Notes: generated by a model from the sequence alone, not told the origin. A stretch of 64,000 nucleotides of DNA from Caballeronia turbans (GCA_001544655.2 FCOD02000018.1:50120-114119), one strand, 5' to 3'. Counted from the stretch's first letter, positions 1-10,662 are shown. Numbers and translations are program-made.

Positions 1-52
1 GGTGAGAAATACCCTTTGAACCTGATCTGGATAATGCCAGCGCAGGGAAGCG
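1..52 (+). promoter_or_regulatory. TPP (THI-element) riboswitch, 3' part only
   Basis: The window opens inside a thiamine pyrophosphate riboswitch. The conserved block with CCTGATCTGGATAATGCCAG followed by CGCAGGGAAG is the 3' half of the THI box (pyrophosphate-binding helix and closing strand). The 5' half lies before base 1. It sits about 155 nt upstream of thiC, the usual target, and is expected to repress thiC expression when TPP is abundant. No clear terminator hairpin is visible between it and thiC, so control may be at translation, but this is inference. Confidence 0.93.
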
Positions 53-136
53 TTCGGGTTCCATGGTTCGCAGCATCCAGACCACTTCTTCCGGACCCGT
101 ACCTTTCCATCTCGTTCCTCCCTGTTTAGCTCCTGA

Positions 137-2140
<2,004 letters not shown>

Positions 2141-2158
2141 TGCTCGTTTTTGGCTGAC

Positions 2159-2198
2159 AACGGCCTTTCGCACAGCGCGTGCGAAAGGCCGTTTTTTT
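2159..2198 (+). terminator. Intrinsic terminator of thiC
   Basis: A near-perfect hairpin (AACGGCCTTTCGCAC pairing with GTGCGAAAGGCCGTT) is followed at once by a run of seven T. It begins 19 nt after the thiC stop codon. Confidence 0.95.
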
Positions 2199-2402
2199 AT
2201 GGGGACCGGGCGCAATGTCTTGTCGCGCCTGGAGGAAAGATTGATCTGACGATTCAGGCACCTTTTCTGCTGGAGATGTGCACGAACCGGCGAAAACATG
2301 GCGGCCCCCCTTTGGGCCGACGCCGAAACGGTTGCACCGCGTCGCGCGTAGTCGCGGGCGAACCGGAGCCGATTCATCTCATCATCGAATTGGAGAGTCG
2401 AC

Positions 2403-2615
2403 ATGAAAAACATCAAACAGATCGGCGCCGCTGCAGTGGTCGTTGCGTTTCTGGGAGGATTGACCGCTTGTAGCGACATGACCACGCGTCAACGGGATAC
2501 CGCCATCGGCGCTGGCGTCGGCGCGGCCGGCGGAGCGGTGATCGGCGGCAGCGCACTTTCGACGCTGGGCGGCGCCGCCGTTGGGGGCATCATCGGGAAT
2601 CAGGTCGGCAAGTAG
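2403..2615 (+). CDS. Small glycine-zipper lipoprotein (OsmB-like)
   Basis: A 70-residue precursor. A hydrophobic signal peptide ends in the lipobox LTAC (Cys23), giving a 48-residue mature lipoprotein. The mature part begins with a short polar stretch (SDMTTRQRDT) and then repeats small-residue GxxxG patterns (AIGAGVGAAGGAVIGG, GGAAVGGIIG), the glycine-zipper signature of OsmB/Rick-17kDa-like outer-membrane lipoproteins. A GGAGA-type ribosome site precedes the ATG. The exact role is unknown; relatives are often stress-induced. No operon partner is visible. Confidence 0.85.
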   Translation: MKNIKQIGAAAVVVAFLGGLTACSDMTTRQRDTAIGAGVGAAGGAVIGGSALSTLGGAAVGGIIGNQVGK

Positions 2616-2826
2616 CGAAACCGTTGCCTGTGCGGCGAAGTGTTCCGCTTCGCCGCCATAAAAGAGTCCGCCGTTTCAAATTTGTTACAGAAAAACGCTT
2701 CGGTAATGCTTTGTCACATGACGCCGGACGCTTGCCCCTCATCGTTGGCCTAAGCTGTTTCTTGACGGACCGTTCGATTTTTATCGATCCCGGAGTCCGG
2801 CCAGCCGTAGTGCAAGGAGCAGCATC

Positions 2827-3318
2827 ATGATTTCCGCCCGCAGCATTCCCGGACTCGTAACGGCCGCCGCCGCGCTCGCCGTCGGGCTTCTTCTGAGCGG
2901 GTGTTATTACCCTTACGGCTATCCGGCTTATCCATCCTATCCCGTCACCAGCGCGATCTACACGCAGCGCGAATTCACGGTGCCGGCGTCGGGTGCGGCC
3001 GTCGCTTCGTCGCCTGCCACCCTTCCGCCGCAATACGAGTACGCAGTCGGCTCGCCCTATTCCGACTACTACCAGACCTATCCGTACCCTTATCCGTACT
3101 ATCCGCCGTACGCCGCTTACCCGGCTTATTACCGCTATGGCTACGGCTATCCGGCGGTCTCGTTTGGATTCGGTTATTGGGGCGGCGGCGGTTGCTGCTG
3201 GGGCCACGGCGGGCACGGCGGCGGTTGGCACGGCCACGGCGGGCATGGCGGGCATGGCGGAGGCGGATGGCACGGCGGCGGCGGCAGCTGGCATGGTGGC
3301 GGCGGCCACGGCCACTGA
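2827..3318 (+). CDS. Tyr/Pro-rich and Gly/His-rich lipoprotein
   Basis: A 163-residue protein with a signal peptide and lipobox LLSGC (Cys26). The mature chain has strongly biased composition. The first half is Tyr/Pro-rich (repeated YPYPYYPPY and YPAYYRYGYGYP patches); the last 50 or so residues are built of Gly, His and Trp (GHGGHGGGWHGHGG-like repeats). Such tails are typical of low-complexity cell-envelope proteins and could bind metal through His, but that is inference. A GGAGCAGC ribosome site precedes the ATG. Not assignable to a named family by eye. Confidence 0.75.
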   Translation: MISARSIPGLVTAAAALAVGLLLSGCYYPYGYPAYPSYPVTSAIYTQREFTVPASGAAVASSPATLPPQYEYAVGSPYSDYYQTYPYPYPYYPPYAAYPAYYRYGYGYPAVSFGFGYWGGGGCCWGHGGHGGGWHGHGGHGGHGGGGWHGGGGSWHGGGGHGH

Positions 3319-3350
3319 GCGCGGTGCCGCGCGTCGGCGCGCGCGACATG

Positions 3351-3375
3351 CGACGGAAAATCGTTTTTTCCGTCG
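3351..3375 (+). terminator. Candidate hairpin downstream of the Gly/His-rich lipoprotein
   Basis: CGACGGAAAA pairs with TTTTCCGTCG across a 5-nt loop, 32 nt after the preceding stop codon. The T run lies in the stem rather than after it, so this is a weak intrinsic terminator or a bidirectional structure. Confidence 0.4.
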
Positions 3376-3611
3376 CCCCGTAACAGGGCTGCAACATTTT
3401 CTGACGCGCACACGCCTTCGCGCGCGGATTGCGCGACTGTGCGCCCGGACACTTTCCTTATCCGACAAGGCTTCGGCACATTTCGCCAGACGATTGGCAC
3501 AGTTCTGGCTACATAGGTCCCCTATTCGCCACGCCGCAATGGCGATCCAAGCACCTAGCAGCAAAACTTCGCGCGCATCATCGGCGCACTTTCCGTATCG
3601 GGGGATCGGAC

Positions 3612-3740
3612 ATGATGGCCTTTATGTTTTTTTTGCTGTGGATGCTTGCCTCGCTCGGCCTGTTGACCGTGTGGGTGTTCCGCCAGACGCCTCCTGCCGG
3701 CCCTGACGATCGCGCGCCCGATGCGGTCGCCAAAGGCTGA
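3612..3740 (+). CDS. Very small single-span membrane protein
   Basis: A 42-residue reading frame starting MMAFMFF, preceded by GGGGATCGG. Residues about 3-22 form one hydrophobic helix rich in Phe, Leu and Met; the rest is a short Pro/Asp-rich polar tail ending AVAKG. The upstream in-frame extension (from 3429) lacks coding character, so the ATG at 3612 is preferred. Function unknown. It could be an unrecognised small membrane protein or a chance frame; the ribosome site and clean topology favour a real gene. Confidence 0.45.
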   Translation: MMAFMFFLLWMLASLGLLTVWVFRQTPPAGPDDRAPDAVAKG

Positions 3741-4005
3741 CGCCCGCCACTTACGCACGCTCCCGCGCCACTCGCGCATCGACGACGCGCCCCAAGCGGC
3801 GCGCTTCGTCACGCCCGCGCCCTACGCCCACGCCGCAATAACCGGCATTCACGACTTGACGCAGGCCGTTCGCGCCCTATTCTTAGTGGGCGCGTTTATG
3901 CGTTTGCTTAAGTCGGCGGCCGACTCCTGCTGAACATCAAACTCCACGCGCATCGCGGCTTTGCTTCGCGCCGCTTCGGCTCATGACAAAGAGAAGGAGA
4001 CCCTG

Positions 4006-5616
4006 ATGTTTCACCAGCTACTCACCCCGATCGCCAATTCGCTGTTCGCGTCCTTTATCGTCGCCGCGCTGCCGATCATCCTCGTGCTCGTGCTGCTGGG
4101 CTGGGCGCGCCGCCCCGCGTGGCAGGCATCGCTCGCCGGATTGATTCTCGCGTTCGTGATCGCCGTGGCGGGCTGGCGTTTCCCGGCCGGGCTCGCGCTC
4201 GATTCGGTCGCGGCCGGCGCCGTCTTTGCGCTGTGGCCCGTCATGTGGATCGTCTTCGCCGCGATCCTGCTCTACAACGTCGCGCAACGCTCGGGGCGTT
4301 TCGAAGCGTTTCGTCTGTGGATGGTCGACAACCTCCCGAACGACCGGCGCATCGTGCTGGTGGTGATCGGCTTCTCGTTCGGCGCGCTGCTCGAAGGCAT
4401 CTCGGGCTTCGGCACGCCGATCGCCATCACGAGCTCGCTGCTGATTCTGCTCGGCTTCCCGACGCTGGAAGCGCTCACCTTCACGCTGATCTTCAACACG
4501 GCGCCGGTCGCGTTCGGCGCGCTCGGCGTGCCGATCACCGTGCTCGGCGCGGTCACGCACCTGCCGACCGACGCCCTCGCGAAAATGGTCGGCCGCCAGT
4601 TGCCGTTCTTCGCGTTCTTCCTGCCGTTCTACGTGATCGGCATCTACGCAGGCTTTCGCAACATGACGCGCGTCTGGCCCGTGCTGCTCGTCTCCGGGGG
4701 CGCGTTCGCGCTCACGCAGTTCGTGACGTCGAACTACATCAGCTATGCGCTGACCGACGTGCTCTCCTCGCTCGTCTCGCTGATTCTGACGATCGCGTTC
4801 CTGCGCGTGTGGAAGCCCGTCGCCGACGAGCGCTTCGCCGTAAACGTCGAGCGCCTCGGCGATAAAGACGACAAGCGCGCGGCGCTTTCGGGCGGCCACG
4901 GCTGGGTGCCGTGGATCGTCGTGTCGGCGGTCGTGATCGTGTGGACGGTGCTCAAGATTTTCCTGATCGGCGACGTCAAGGTCGCGTGGCCCGGACTCGA
5001 CAAGGCCGTCTATATCACGCTCTATAAGCAGCCGTACGGCGCGATCTGGGACTTCCAGCCGCTCGCGACCGGCACCGCGATTCTGGTGGCGTCGATCATC
5101 ACGGCGCTCCTCGTGAAGTTGCCCGCGCGCGAGTACGGCGCGGCGATCGTGGATACGTGGGTGCAGACGCGCATCGCCATTCTGACGGTCGCGACGATCG
5201 TCGGCCTCGCTTATCTGATGAACTACTCGGGCATGAACTACACGCTGGGTCTGGGCGTGGCGTCTGTCGGGCCGTTCTTCCCGCTCGTGTCCGCGTTCCT
5301 CGGCTGGGTGGCGGTGTTCCTCTCGGGCAGCGACACGTCGGGCAATGCGCTCTTCGGCAATCTGCAGGTGGTCGCGGCGAACCAGCTGAATCTGAACCCG
5401 GTGCTGATGGCGGCGACCAACTCGTCGGGCGGCGTGATGGGCAAGATGATCTCGCCGCAAAACATCTCGACCGGCGTGGCGACGACCGAACTCAAAGGCA
5501 AGGAAGGTCTCGTCTTCGCGCGCACATTCAAGCATTCGATCCTGCTCACGATCGTGCTCGGCGTGCTCGTGTGGCTGCAGCAGAACGTGCTGACGTGGAT
5601 GATTCCGCCGCATTGA
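4006..5616 (+). CDS. lldP: L-lactate permease
   Basis: A 536-residue polytopic inner-membrane transporter of the LctP family, importing lactate (and often glycolate) with protons. Family-typical stretches include LLEGISGFGTPIAI, NTAPVAFGALGVP, FLSGSDTSGNALFG and NSSGGVMGKMISPQN. A dozen or more hydrophobic segments run along its length. The start at 4006 follows an AGAAGGAG ribosome site 7-8 nt upstream; the longer frame from 3961 lacks such a site. No lactate dehydrogenase genes are adjacent, so regulation cannot be read from context. Confidence 0.95.
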   Translation: MFHQLLTPIANSLFASFIVAALPIILVLVLLGWARRPAWQASLAGLILAFVIAVAGWRFPAGLALDSVAAGAVFALWPVMWIVFAAILLYNVAQRSGRFEAFRLWMVDNLPNDRRIVLVVIGFSFGALLEGISGFGTPIAITSSLLILLGFPTLEALTFTLIFNTAPVAFGALGVPITVLGAVTHLPTDALAKMVGRQLPFFAFFLPFYVIGIYAGFRNMTRVWPVLLVSGGAFALTQFVTSNYISYALTDVLSSLVSLILTIAFLRVWKPVADERFAVNVERLGDKDDKRAALSGGHGWVPWIVVSAVVIVWTVLKIFLIGDVKVAWPGLDKAVYITLYKQPYGAIWDFQPLATGTAILVASIITALLVKLPAREYGAAIVDTWVQTRIAILTVATIVGLAYLMNYSGMNYTLGLGVASVGPFFPLVSAFLGWVAVFLSGSDTSGNALFGNLQVVAANQLNLNPVLMAATNSSGGVMGKMISPQNISTGVATTELKGKEGLVFARTFKHSILLTIVLGVLVWLQQNVLTWMIPPH

Positions 5617-5694
5617 AATCGCGGCGCCTTTCTCCCGCTTCTTGCGCTTTCGTTCGGCGGGCGTTTTATCGGTATGAGCGCGGTGCTAACATGC

Positions 5695-5725
5695 GCGGAC
5701 TTTTGATGAGCATCCCGAAGTCCGC
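5695..5725 (+). other. Hairpin in the 5' leader of the EamA gene
   Basis: GCGGACTT (5695-5702) and AAGTCCGC (5718-5725) form a perfect 8-bp inverted repeat with a 15-nt loop. The right arm ends 6 nt before the ATG at 5732, where a Shine-Dalgarno sequence would be expected. It could be a leader structure or an operator. Confidence 0.4.
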
Positions 5726-5731
5726 CCTGTT

Positions 5732-6664
5732 ATGTCACCCGCCAATCTGTTGCAACTGATCGTGCTCGCCGCCTTGTGGGGCGCATCGTTTCTCTTTATC
5801 CGCGTCGGCGTCGTCGAATTCGGCGTAGCGCCGCTGATGGCCCTGCGCGTCGGAATCGGCGCCGTGTTTCTGATCGCGATGCTGCTGGCGCGCCGCCCGT
5901 TCGCCGCCTCTGTCGCGACACTGCGCGCGCGCTGGCTTCAGTTGCTGGCCGTCGGCATTCTCAACTCCGCCGCGCCCTTCTGTCTCTTCGCCTACGCCGA
6001 ACTGACGCTGTCGGCGGGCGCGACGTCCGTCATCAACGCGACGACGCCGCTCTTCGGCGCGCTCGTCGCCTTCCTGTGGCTGCGCGATCGCCTGACGACG
6101 GCACGCACGATCGGCATGGCAATCGGCTTCGCGGGCGTGCTCGTGCTGGTGTGGAACCAGATCGCGCCCGGGCACGCGGGGCATGACGCGGCGCTGCCGG
6201 TGCAGGGCATCCTCGCGGCGGCCGCGGCGCTCGCGGCATCCGCGCTCTACGGCGTCGCGGGCAACTTCGCGAAGAAGTATCTGATGGACGTCGACGCGAT
6301 GACCAACGCCGCCGGCAGCATGATCGGCGCAACGCTCACGCTTGCGCCCATTGCGTTCCTCACGTGGCCCGCCGCGCCGGTTTCCGCCCACGCGTGGGGC
6401 GCGGTGCTCGCGCTCGGCATCGGCTGCACGGGCATCGCGTACTTCATCTATTTCCATCTGGTCGCGGTCGCGGGTCCGGCCCGCGCGATGACCGTCACCT
6501 TCGTCATTCCGCTCTTCGGCATTCTGTGGGGCGCGGTGTTTCTCGGCGAACATGTGTCGATTGCGATGATCGCGGGGTGTGGGATCGTGCTTGCGGGGAC
6601 TTCGCTTGCTACCGGCGTTGTGAAGCGTGTGCCGTTCATTGGGCGGCGTAAGCTTGCGCCGTGA
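5732..6664 (+). CDS. EamA/DMT-family transporter
   Basis: A 310-residue inner-membrane protein with two tandem five-helix EamA repeats (about residues 5-140 and 155-295). The typical N-terminal signature LAALWGASFLFIRVGV and the motif SVINATTPLFGALVAF are present. Family members export amino acids or other metabolites, or act as permeases; substrate cannot be told from sequence. It lies 115 nt after lldP with no convincing terminator between, but the hairpin-containing leader argues for its own signals. The start codon has no strong Shine-Dalgarno sequence. Confidence 0.9.
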   Translation: MSPANLLQLIVLAALWGASFLFIRVGVVEFGVAPLMALRVGIGAVFLIAMLLARRPFAASVATLRARWLQLLAVGILNSAAPFCLFAYAELTLSAGATSVINATTPLFGALVAFLWLRDRLTTARTIGMAIGFAGVLVLVWNQIAPGHAGHDAALPVQGILAAAAALAASALYGVAGNFAKKYLMDVDAMTNAAGSMIGATLTLAPIAFLTWPAAPVSAHAWGAVLALGIGCTGIAYFIYFHLVAVAGPARAMTVTFVIPLFGILWGAVFLGEHVSIAMIAGCGIVLAGTSLATGVVKRVPFIGRRKLAP

Positions 6665-6754
6665 GCCAGGCTTCTGCCAGGAACGCTGGACGCCGCGGCG
6701 ATTTCTTCGTTTTCTTGCTTCTGCATACCGTCGACATCGTTCGCGCTCTGATGG

Positions 6755-7078
6755 TCAAAGGCACCGGCGGCGCGCTGCCGACTTCCATCCCGGTAATCGG
6801 ATCGCCAAGGAACGAAAGCGCTCCATGCGCTCGTGAATAGCGTCGAGTACCGCAAACAGCGGCGGTCCGTTCTTGTAGTTCGACCGGCGCGTCGGTTCGA
6901 TATCCCCGCGTGCGTGCTGATGAATAAGGACTTGACCGGCGAGACGCTCGCTTCCCTGCGCGGGTGCTTCGGCTTCGACCTGGAACAGGTGGAGCGGCGC
7001 GCAGCGGCCCCCGATTGCTAGCTCCGCCGGCCATTCGATTTGGGCAGTTCCTATTTTCGGTTGCGCGAAGTCAGGCAT
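6755..7078 (-). pseudogene. Unidentified coding-like frame, probably decayed
   Basis: A 107-codon minus-strand frame starting MPDFAQPKIGTAQIEWPAEL. The first 90 or so residues look protein-like; then the sense seems to pass to another frame (reading DPITGMEVGSAAGAFDHQSA) near 6800-6830, suggesting a frameshift. Its ATG overlaps the stop of the coding-like remnant upstream (ATGCCTGA). I do not recognise a family. It borders the T6SS island and is probably part of the same mobile material. Confidence 0.3.
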
Positions 7079-7249
7079 CTTTCACCACGAATTGATACAC
7101 AAATTCTCTCGGCTGCGCGTTAGCCTCCGTATCGCTAACGGCTCGCGCTCCGAGACGTCGGCCACTTCGGATTCCGGAATACCGAGCTGGTGCACAAACC
7201 CATTCAAAATGATCGGCAGGTTCCTGAAGTTGAGCACTGCTTTGGACAC
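7071..7249 (-). pseudogene. Unidentified gene remnant, frameshifted
   Basis: Read from a GTG at 7249, one minus frame gives a protein-like segment (SKAVLNFRNLPIILNGFVHQ and onward) for about 36 codons. A second frame then gives a natural-looking C-terminus (QPREFVYQFVVKDA) ending with TGA at 7071. The switch of sense between frames near 7135-7150 points to one indel in a formerly intact gene. The start is lost or uncertain. Family not recognised. Confidence 0.25.
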
Positions 7250-7269
7250 GCTGCGGCGGGTCTTTTTTG

Positions 7270-7295
7270 TTTTGGCTACGCGCTTTTAGCCAAAA
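7270..7295. other. Palindrome just upstream of the vgrG remnant
   Basis: TTTTGGCTA (7270-7278) and TAGCCAAAA (7287-7295) form a 9-bp inverted repeat, immediately followed by GGAGG (7297-7301), the ribosome site of the vgrG remnant. Neither strand has a T run after the hairpin, so it is more likely an operator or leader structure than a terminator. Confidence 0.4.
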
Positions 7296-7306
7296 AGGAG
7301 GATTAG

Positions 7307-9231
7307 TTGAATCGCAGAGACGAATACTTTGAAAGACGTGAGCGCGCTTTTCAAGGACAGCATCAGCCCTACTTTCTTGAGATAAGAAGCGCGCCGAGTT
7401 CGGCCACGGCGGATGTCTTCAGCATTGAGGGCGAGGAAGCCATCGGGCAGGAGAGCCGCTTCAAGATTCAGTTCACGCACACATCGCACGACTTGTCCCA
7501 GCGCGAGTATCTGGGCAAGCGGGGTTCGCTTCTCGTGCAGCCGCCGCATGACCCGACTCGCCAACTCAAGCCCGATCCGGCACGTCACAAATTTGGCGTA
7601 ATCACAGGCTTCTCCAAACTCTCGACTCTTCGCGGGCAATCCGGACCTCCCGTACATACTCCATGCGCTGCATAACTCGCAGGATACCGACCCGGTTCAT
7701 CAGGAACACAAGTGGCGCACGCGCAACGTCGTCATTCACACGGTTCGCAACAACACGATTCAGGTCGAGGACCGCGAGAACCAGGAACATATCAAGATCG
7801 CGACGGAGCCGGGCAAGTCGCAACTGAACCTCGGTCACGCGGTCGGCCGTGATGACAAAGCTCGCGGATTCGGCTTCGAACTGCGTCTGCGCCGGAAATC
7901 ATGCATTTGGCAGGGCCTGCGTTCGCGCCCGTGGTCGTGCCGTTTAAAACGGGTTGCGACGCGTGGCTGTACTCCGAGAGTTTCGCGGAGAAGACGACGC
8001 CGCCCGGATCGAAGCAAGTGAACTGGGAGCAGCCGCAGAGTGCAGGCGCGGTGCCTGCTGCGCCCCCTTCGCCGTCAACGTCCGACGCGAGCGCGTCGAG
8101 TGCGCCGTCGGCCAATGCTGCCGCGTACGATCAGCCGTCCCCCGATGCGCCCGAGGCGGATCATGATTCCAAGCATGAAATGAAGAAATCGCCAGCGTCA
8201 AAGGAGACCGATCCTGAGCCGGAACCGATCAAACTCGCCGAGCCGGTTTGGTGTGACTGGAACCTGAGAAGGTTGAAACCGAATGCGACGGCGCAACCGA
8301 AACGGGAGAATATAAGGCACTGACTAATACGAAGACTCCTTGGCTTAATCTAGACAACAGCCAACGCATCGGCGGGGGATCATTCCCTACTACGTTCGAA
8401 CTGCTTTATGAGCCGGACACAAAAACACTGACAGCTTCCGTCCGTGTAAAAATAATACCGGTTGACCTAATTAAGGCCGACAGCACCGGTCAAGCGATCC
8501 TCGATTGCGACGGGCGTAAGCAGTCTGTGCCATACGAAAACAGCGCGCACTGGCGAAATGTTGCGAATGGTGTCGGATCGCCGTTTGCCGGACTCGTCAT
8601 GGAATATCGCGATGCGGCAGGATCAAATGTCGATCTTGTTGCGTTGAAACGGCAGGTAGAAGCAACGCTGAATGGGCATAAGAGCCAATTGATTCTTGCC
8701 GGATGTTCAAAGGCCGCTTCGTGTGGCTGCCGGGTCAAGGTTAGATTCAATGTGACGTTCTTATTGAGCGTTAAGAATTGCCACGTCGGAGAATATCACA
8801 AAGAAATATGGTTATTTCCGAAAACAGACCGCGCCGACGCTGCATCATGGGGCGAGTCAAATTTCGACCCCATACCTAAAGATCCGAATCGGTATGTATC
8901 GCTCTCTGAAATGAACATTGTTGCACACGAATGCGGTCATCTGTTTAATTATCCCGATGAATACTGGGCGTTCGGCGGTTTTGTTCACAGTGACTATATA
9001 AACAATGGTGAGCTTGATTTTAAGAAAGCCGATGAATTGAAACTCAAGCAAACGTGGAAAATGATGTCTACACCTAATCTCATGGGGTCGGGCGCCCGAC
9101 GACAAAGCGCGAAAACGCGCTCCTACTATCTTCGATACGTCAGGCAGCACTTTTCGAAAATGACAAATAAGACTTGGAATATTGGTTATGAAGAAGAATT
9201 GGTGTGCGACGAAAATTCGCAAATTAATTAG
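7307..9231 (+). pseudogene. Decayed evolved vgrG (T6SS spike) with C-terminal HExxH metallopeptidase domain
   Basis: From a TTG behind a GGAGG site, the first 110 or so codons read as the N-terminus of a type VI secretion VgrG (YFLEIRSAPSSATADVFSIE; SREYLGKRG-like LSQREYLGKRG). At about 7637 the sense jumps frame to a later VgrG segment (NPDLPYILHALHNSQ ... VEDRENQEHIKIAT ... SQLNLGHAVGRDDKARGFGF). Near 7885 it jumps again to the C-terminal end (PEIMHLAGPAF), so most of the gp27/gp5 body and DUF2345 repeat region is deleted. A Pro/Ser/Ala linker follows, then after another frame change near 8256 a long open region to 9231. That region has a Cys cluster, the zinc motif HECGH (8926-8940), PDEY (8953-8964) and NLMGSG further on, as in secreted zinc peptidases. 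Pseudomonas VgrG2b is a known VgrG with a metallopeptidase tail. The spike itself cannot be functional as read. Confidence 0.75.
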
Positions 9232-10594
9232 AAACATCGCAGTCGAAAAGAAGACTCTCACGAAATTACTAGTGATTTATTTAGGAGGTTTTGCTGTGCC
9301 GATTCTCTCTGCCGCCGCGACAGTGCCGAGCGTCGCCGATGAAGGTTTCTCCATGAGTAGGATGGGCGGTCATCAGTACGGCACTAATGGAATCGGAGTA
9401 TGGACTTCAGGGAGGGTTCGTGTTGGTCTATCAGACACAATTCAAACAGAGTTTAATGGCGCTGGAATTATAGAGAATCAGCTTACATCGGAAGACGTTA
9501 AGCAGGCTAGAGACATTCATCGTCAGCTATGTGAAATTGCTGATTCCAAGCCCGCAACAGACATGAAACGGATTGATCCGCCGACTGTATATTCCGCCAG
9601 CTGTGTACAAAATGGCAAGAAAACCGTTTATCAAGGAAGGATAGACGAGCTACCTAGAGAACTTTGCTTTCTTATGGATAGCTTCTATTTAAGAACTCGG
9701 GATTCTTATGCACGTGACGGCCGCGCTATTGCCAAGCTTGATGTTTCCGTAGAGAGCATTGTCCGGCAAAGAGATGGATTCCAGATATCGGTCAAATTCA
9801 TCAATAGCGGAGATTACCCTATGATTACTCTCCCCCCCGACCACTGGAGCGGTGTATGGGGAGAAGATTTAATCTGGATCCACGGACAAAGCGCGGACGG
9901 CAAGCATAAGTGGAATGTCGATCTATCGGCGTTGCCCTTGATCAACAAGGCCGACTTCCCCGGAGACACCGTGACCATTCCACCGAGGAGTTCTGTAACG
10001 TACAAATTCTTGACCCTTCCCGATGAAAAGCTAATTGCTGGAATATACAGCTTCGAAGCCCAAGTTTTTATGAGCGTCGGCGCAGAAGACGGCCCCGTTG
10101 CCAGCATGGGCAAAGTCGATTTCCACTCAGACCGCACCAAGCCCACCCGCGTAACTTTCGACCGCGACTACCCCTCAACCCCGCAAGAGTGGAAGGATTT
10201 CGAAGCGCGTAAGGCTAAGGAAGTGTCTTTCCTAATGCCCGGCGCGACGGTGGCCGAATCCGGCTACTACCGCGCTGCGTCGATTGCCGGAACCCGCGAT
10301 CAGTTCGTGAGGAAGTTCGAGCAAGGCACCGCTGCGCCCGACCTTGATTTCCAACGCTGGGACCGTTGGGAATGGGAGGCGGATCTAGCTCGCGCGACCG
10401 TCTGCAAACCCGGCGAGACGTGCCCGCGCGAGGGTCGCTGGATACTGCGCGCGAAAGACTACTCCTACGGCAGCAAGGGCGATCTCACTTACCCACAGCA
10501 TCAGCAACTTTTCCGGATGGGCGAGCAGAGTCGCTCCATTGATGTTGCCAACGTCGATGGGTCGAGACTCTTCTGGGAATGGTTGAGCGCGTAA
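9188..10594 (+). CDS. Exported protein overlapping the metallopeptidase region; candidate immunity protein
   Basis: A 468-residue protein with a basic N-terminus and a hydrophobic signal segment (KLLVIYLGGFAVPILSAAA), so it should reach the periplasm. No named domain recognised. The middle (about residues 180-290) has the alternating pattern of a beta-sandwich, including VTIPPRSSVTYKFLTLPDEK. It overlaps the 3' end of the vgrG/peptidase remnant by 44 nt and has no own ribosome site, so it was probably translationally coupled to it. That arrangement and its export fit an immunity protein to a periplasm-acting T6SS toxin; this is inference. Its 5' half is AT-rich like the toxin region. The frame is intact although the partner is broken. 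Confidence 0.7.
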   Translation: MKKNWCATKIRKLIRNIAVEKKTLTKLLVIYLGGFAVPILSAAATVPSVADEGFSMSRMGGHQYGTNGIGVWTSGRVRVGLSDTIQTEFNGAGIIENQLTSEDVKQARDIHRQLCEIADSKPATDMKRIDPPTVYSASCVQNGKKTVYQGRIDELPRELCFLMDSFYLRTRDSYARDGRAIAKLDVSVESIVRQRDGFQISVKFINSGDYPMITLPPDHWSGVWGEDLIWIHGQSADGKHKWNVDLSALPLINKADFPGDTVTIPPRSSVTYKFLTLPDEKLIAGIYSFEAQVFMSVGAEDGPVASMGKVDFHSDRTKPTRVTFDRDYPSTPQEWKDFEARKAKEVSFLMPGATVAESGYYRAASIAGTRDQFVRKFEQGTAAPDLDFQRWDRWEWEADLARATVCKPGETCPREGRWILRAKDYSYGSKGDLTYPQHQQLFRMGEQSRSIDVANVDGSRLFWEWLSA

Positions 10595-10662
10595 CGCGCC
10601 GCCGATCCTGTCCAAGCCGGGGCATTGCGCCCCGGCGTCCTATCTGTTCCTAAAGATTGAAC

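Noticed and set aside
3174-3500. Pro-rich minus-strand frame opposite the Gly/His-rich lipoprotein
   Set aside because: The Pro/Gln run is the reverse reading of Gly/His codons.
4018-5613. 531-codon minus-strand frame opposite lldP
   Set aside because: Composition dominated by Arg, Glu, His and Asp without any domain; a shadow of the lactate permease gene.
8250-8262. Possible sequencing error as the sole cause of the vgrG frame change
   Set aside because: A single error could explain this site but not the loss of several hundred codons at about 7637 and 7885, so decay is the better reading. Resequencing would settle this one site.
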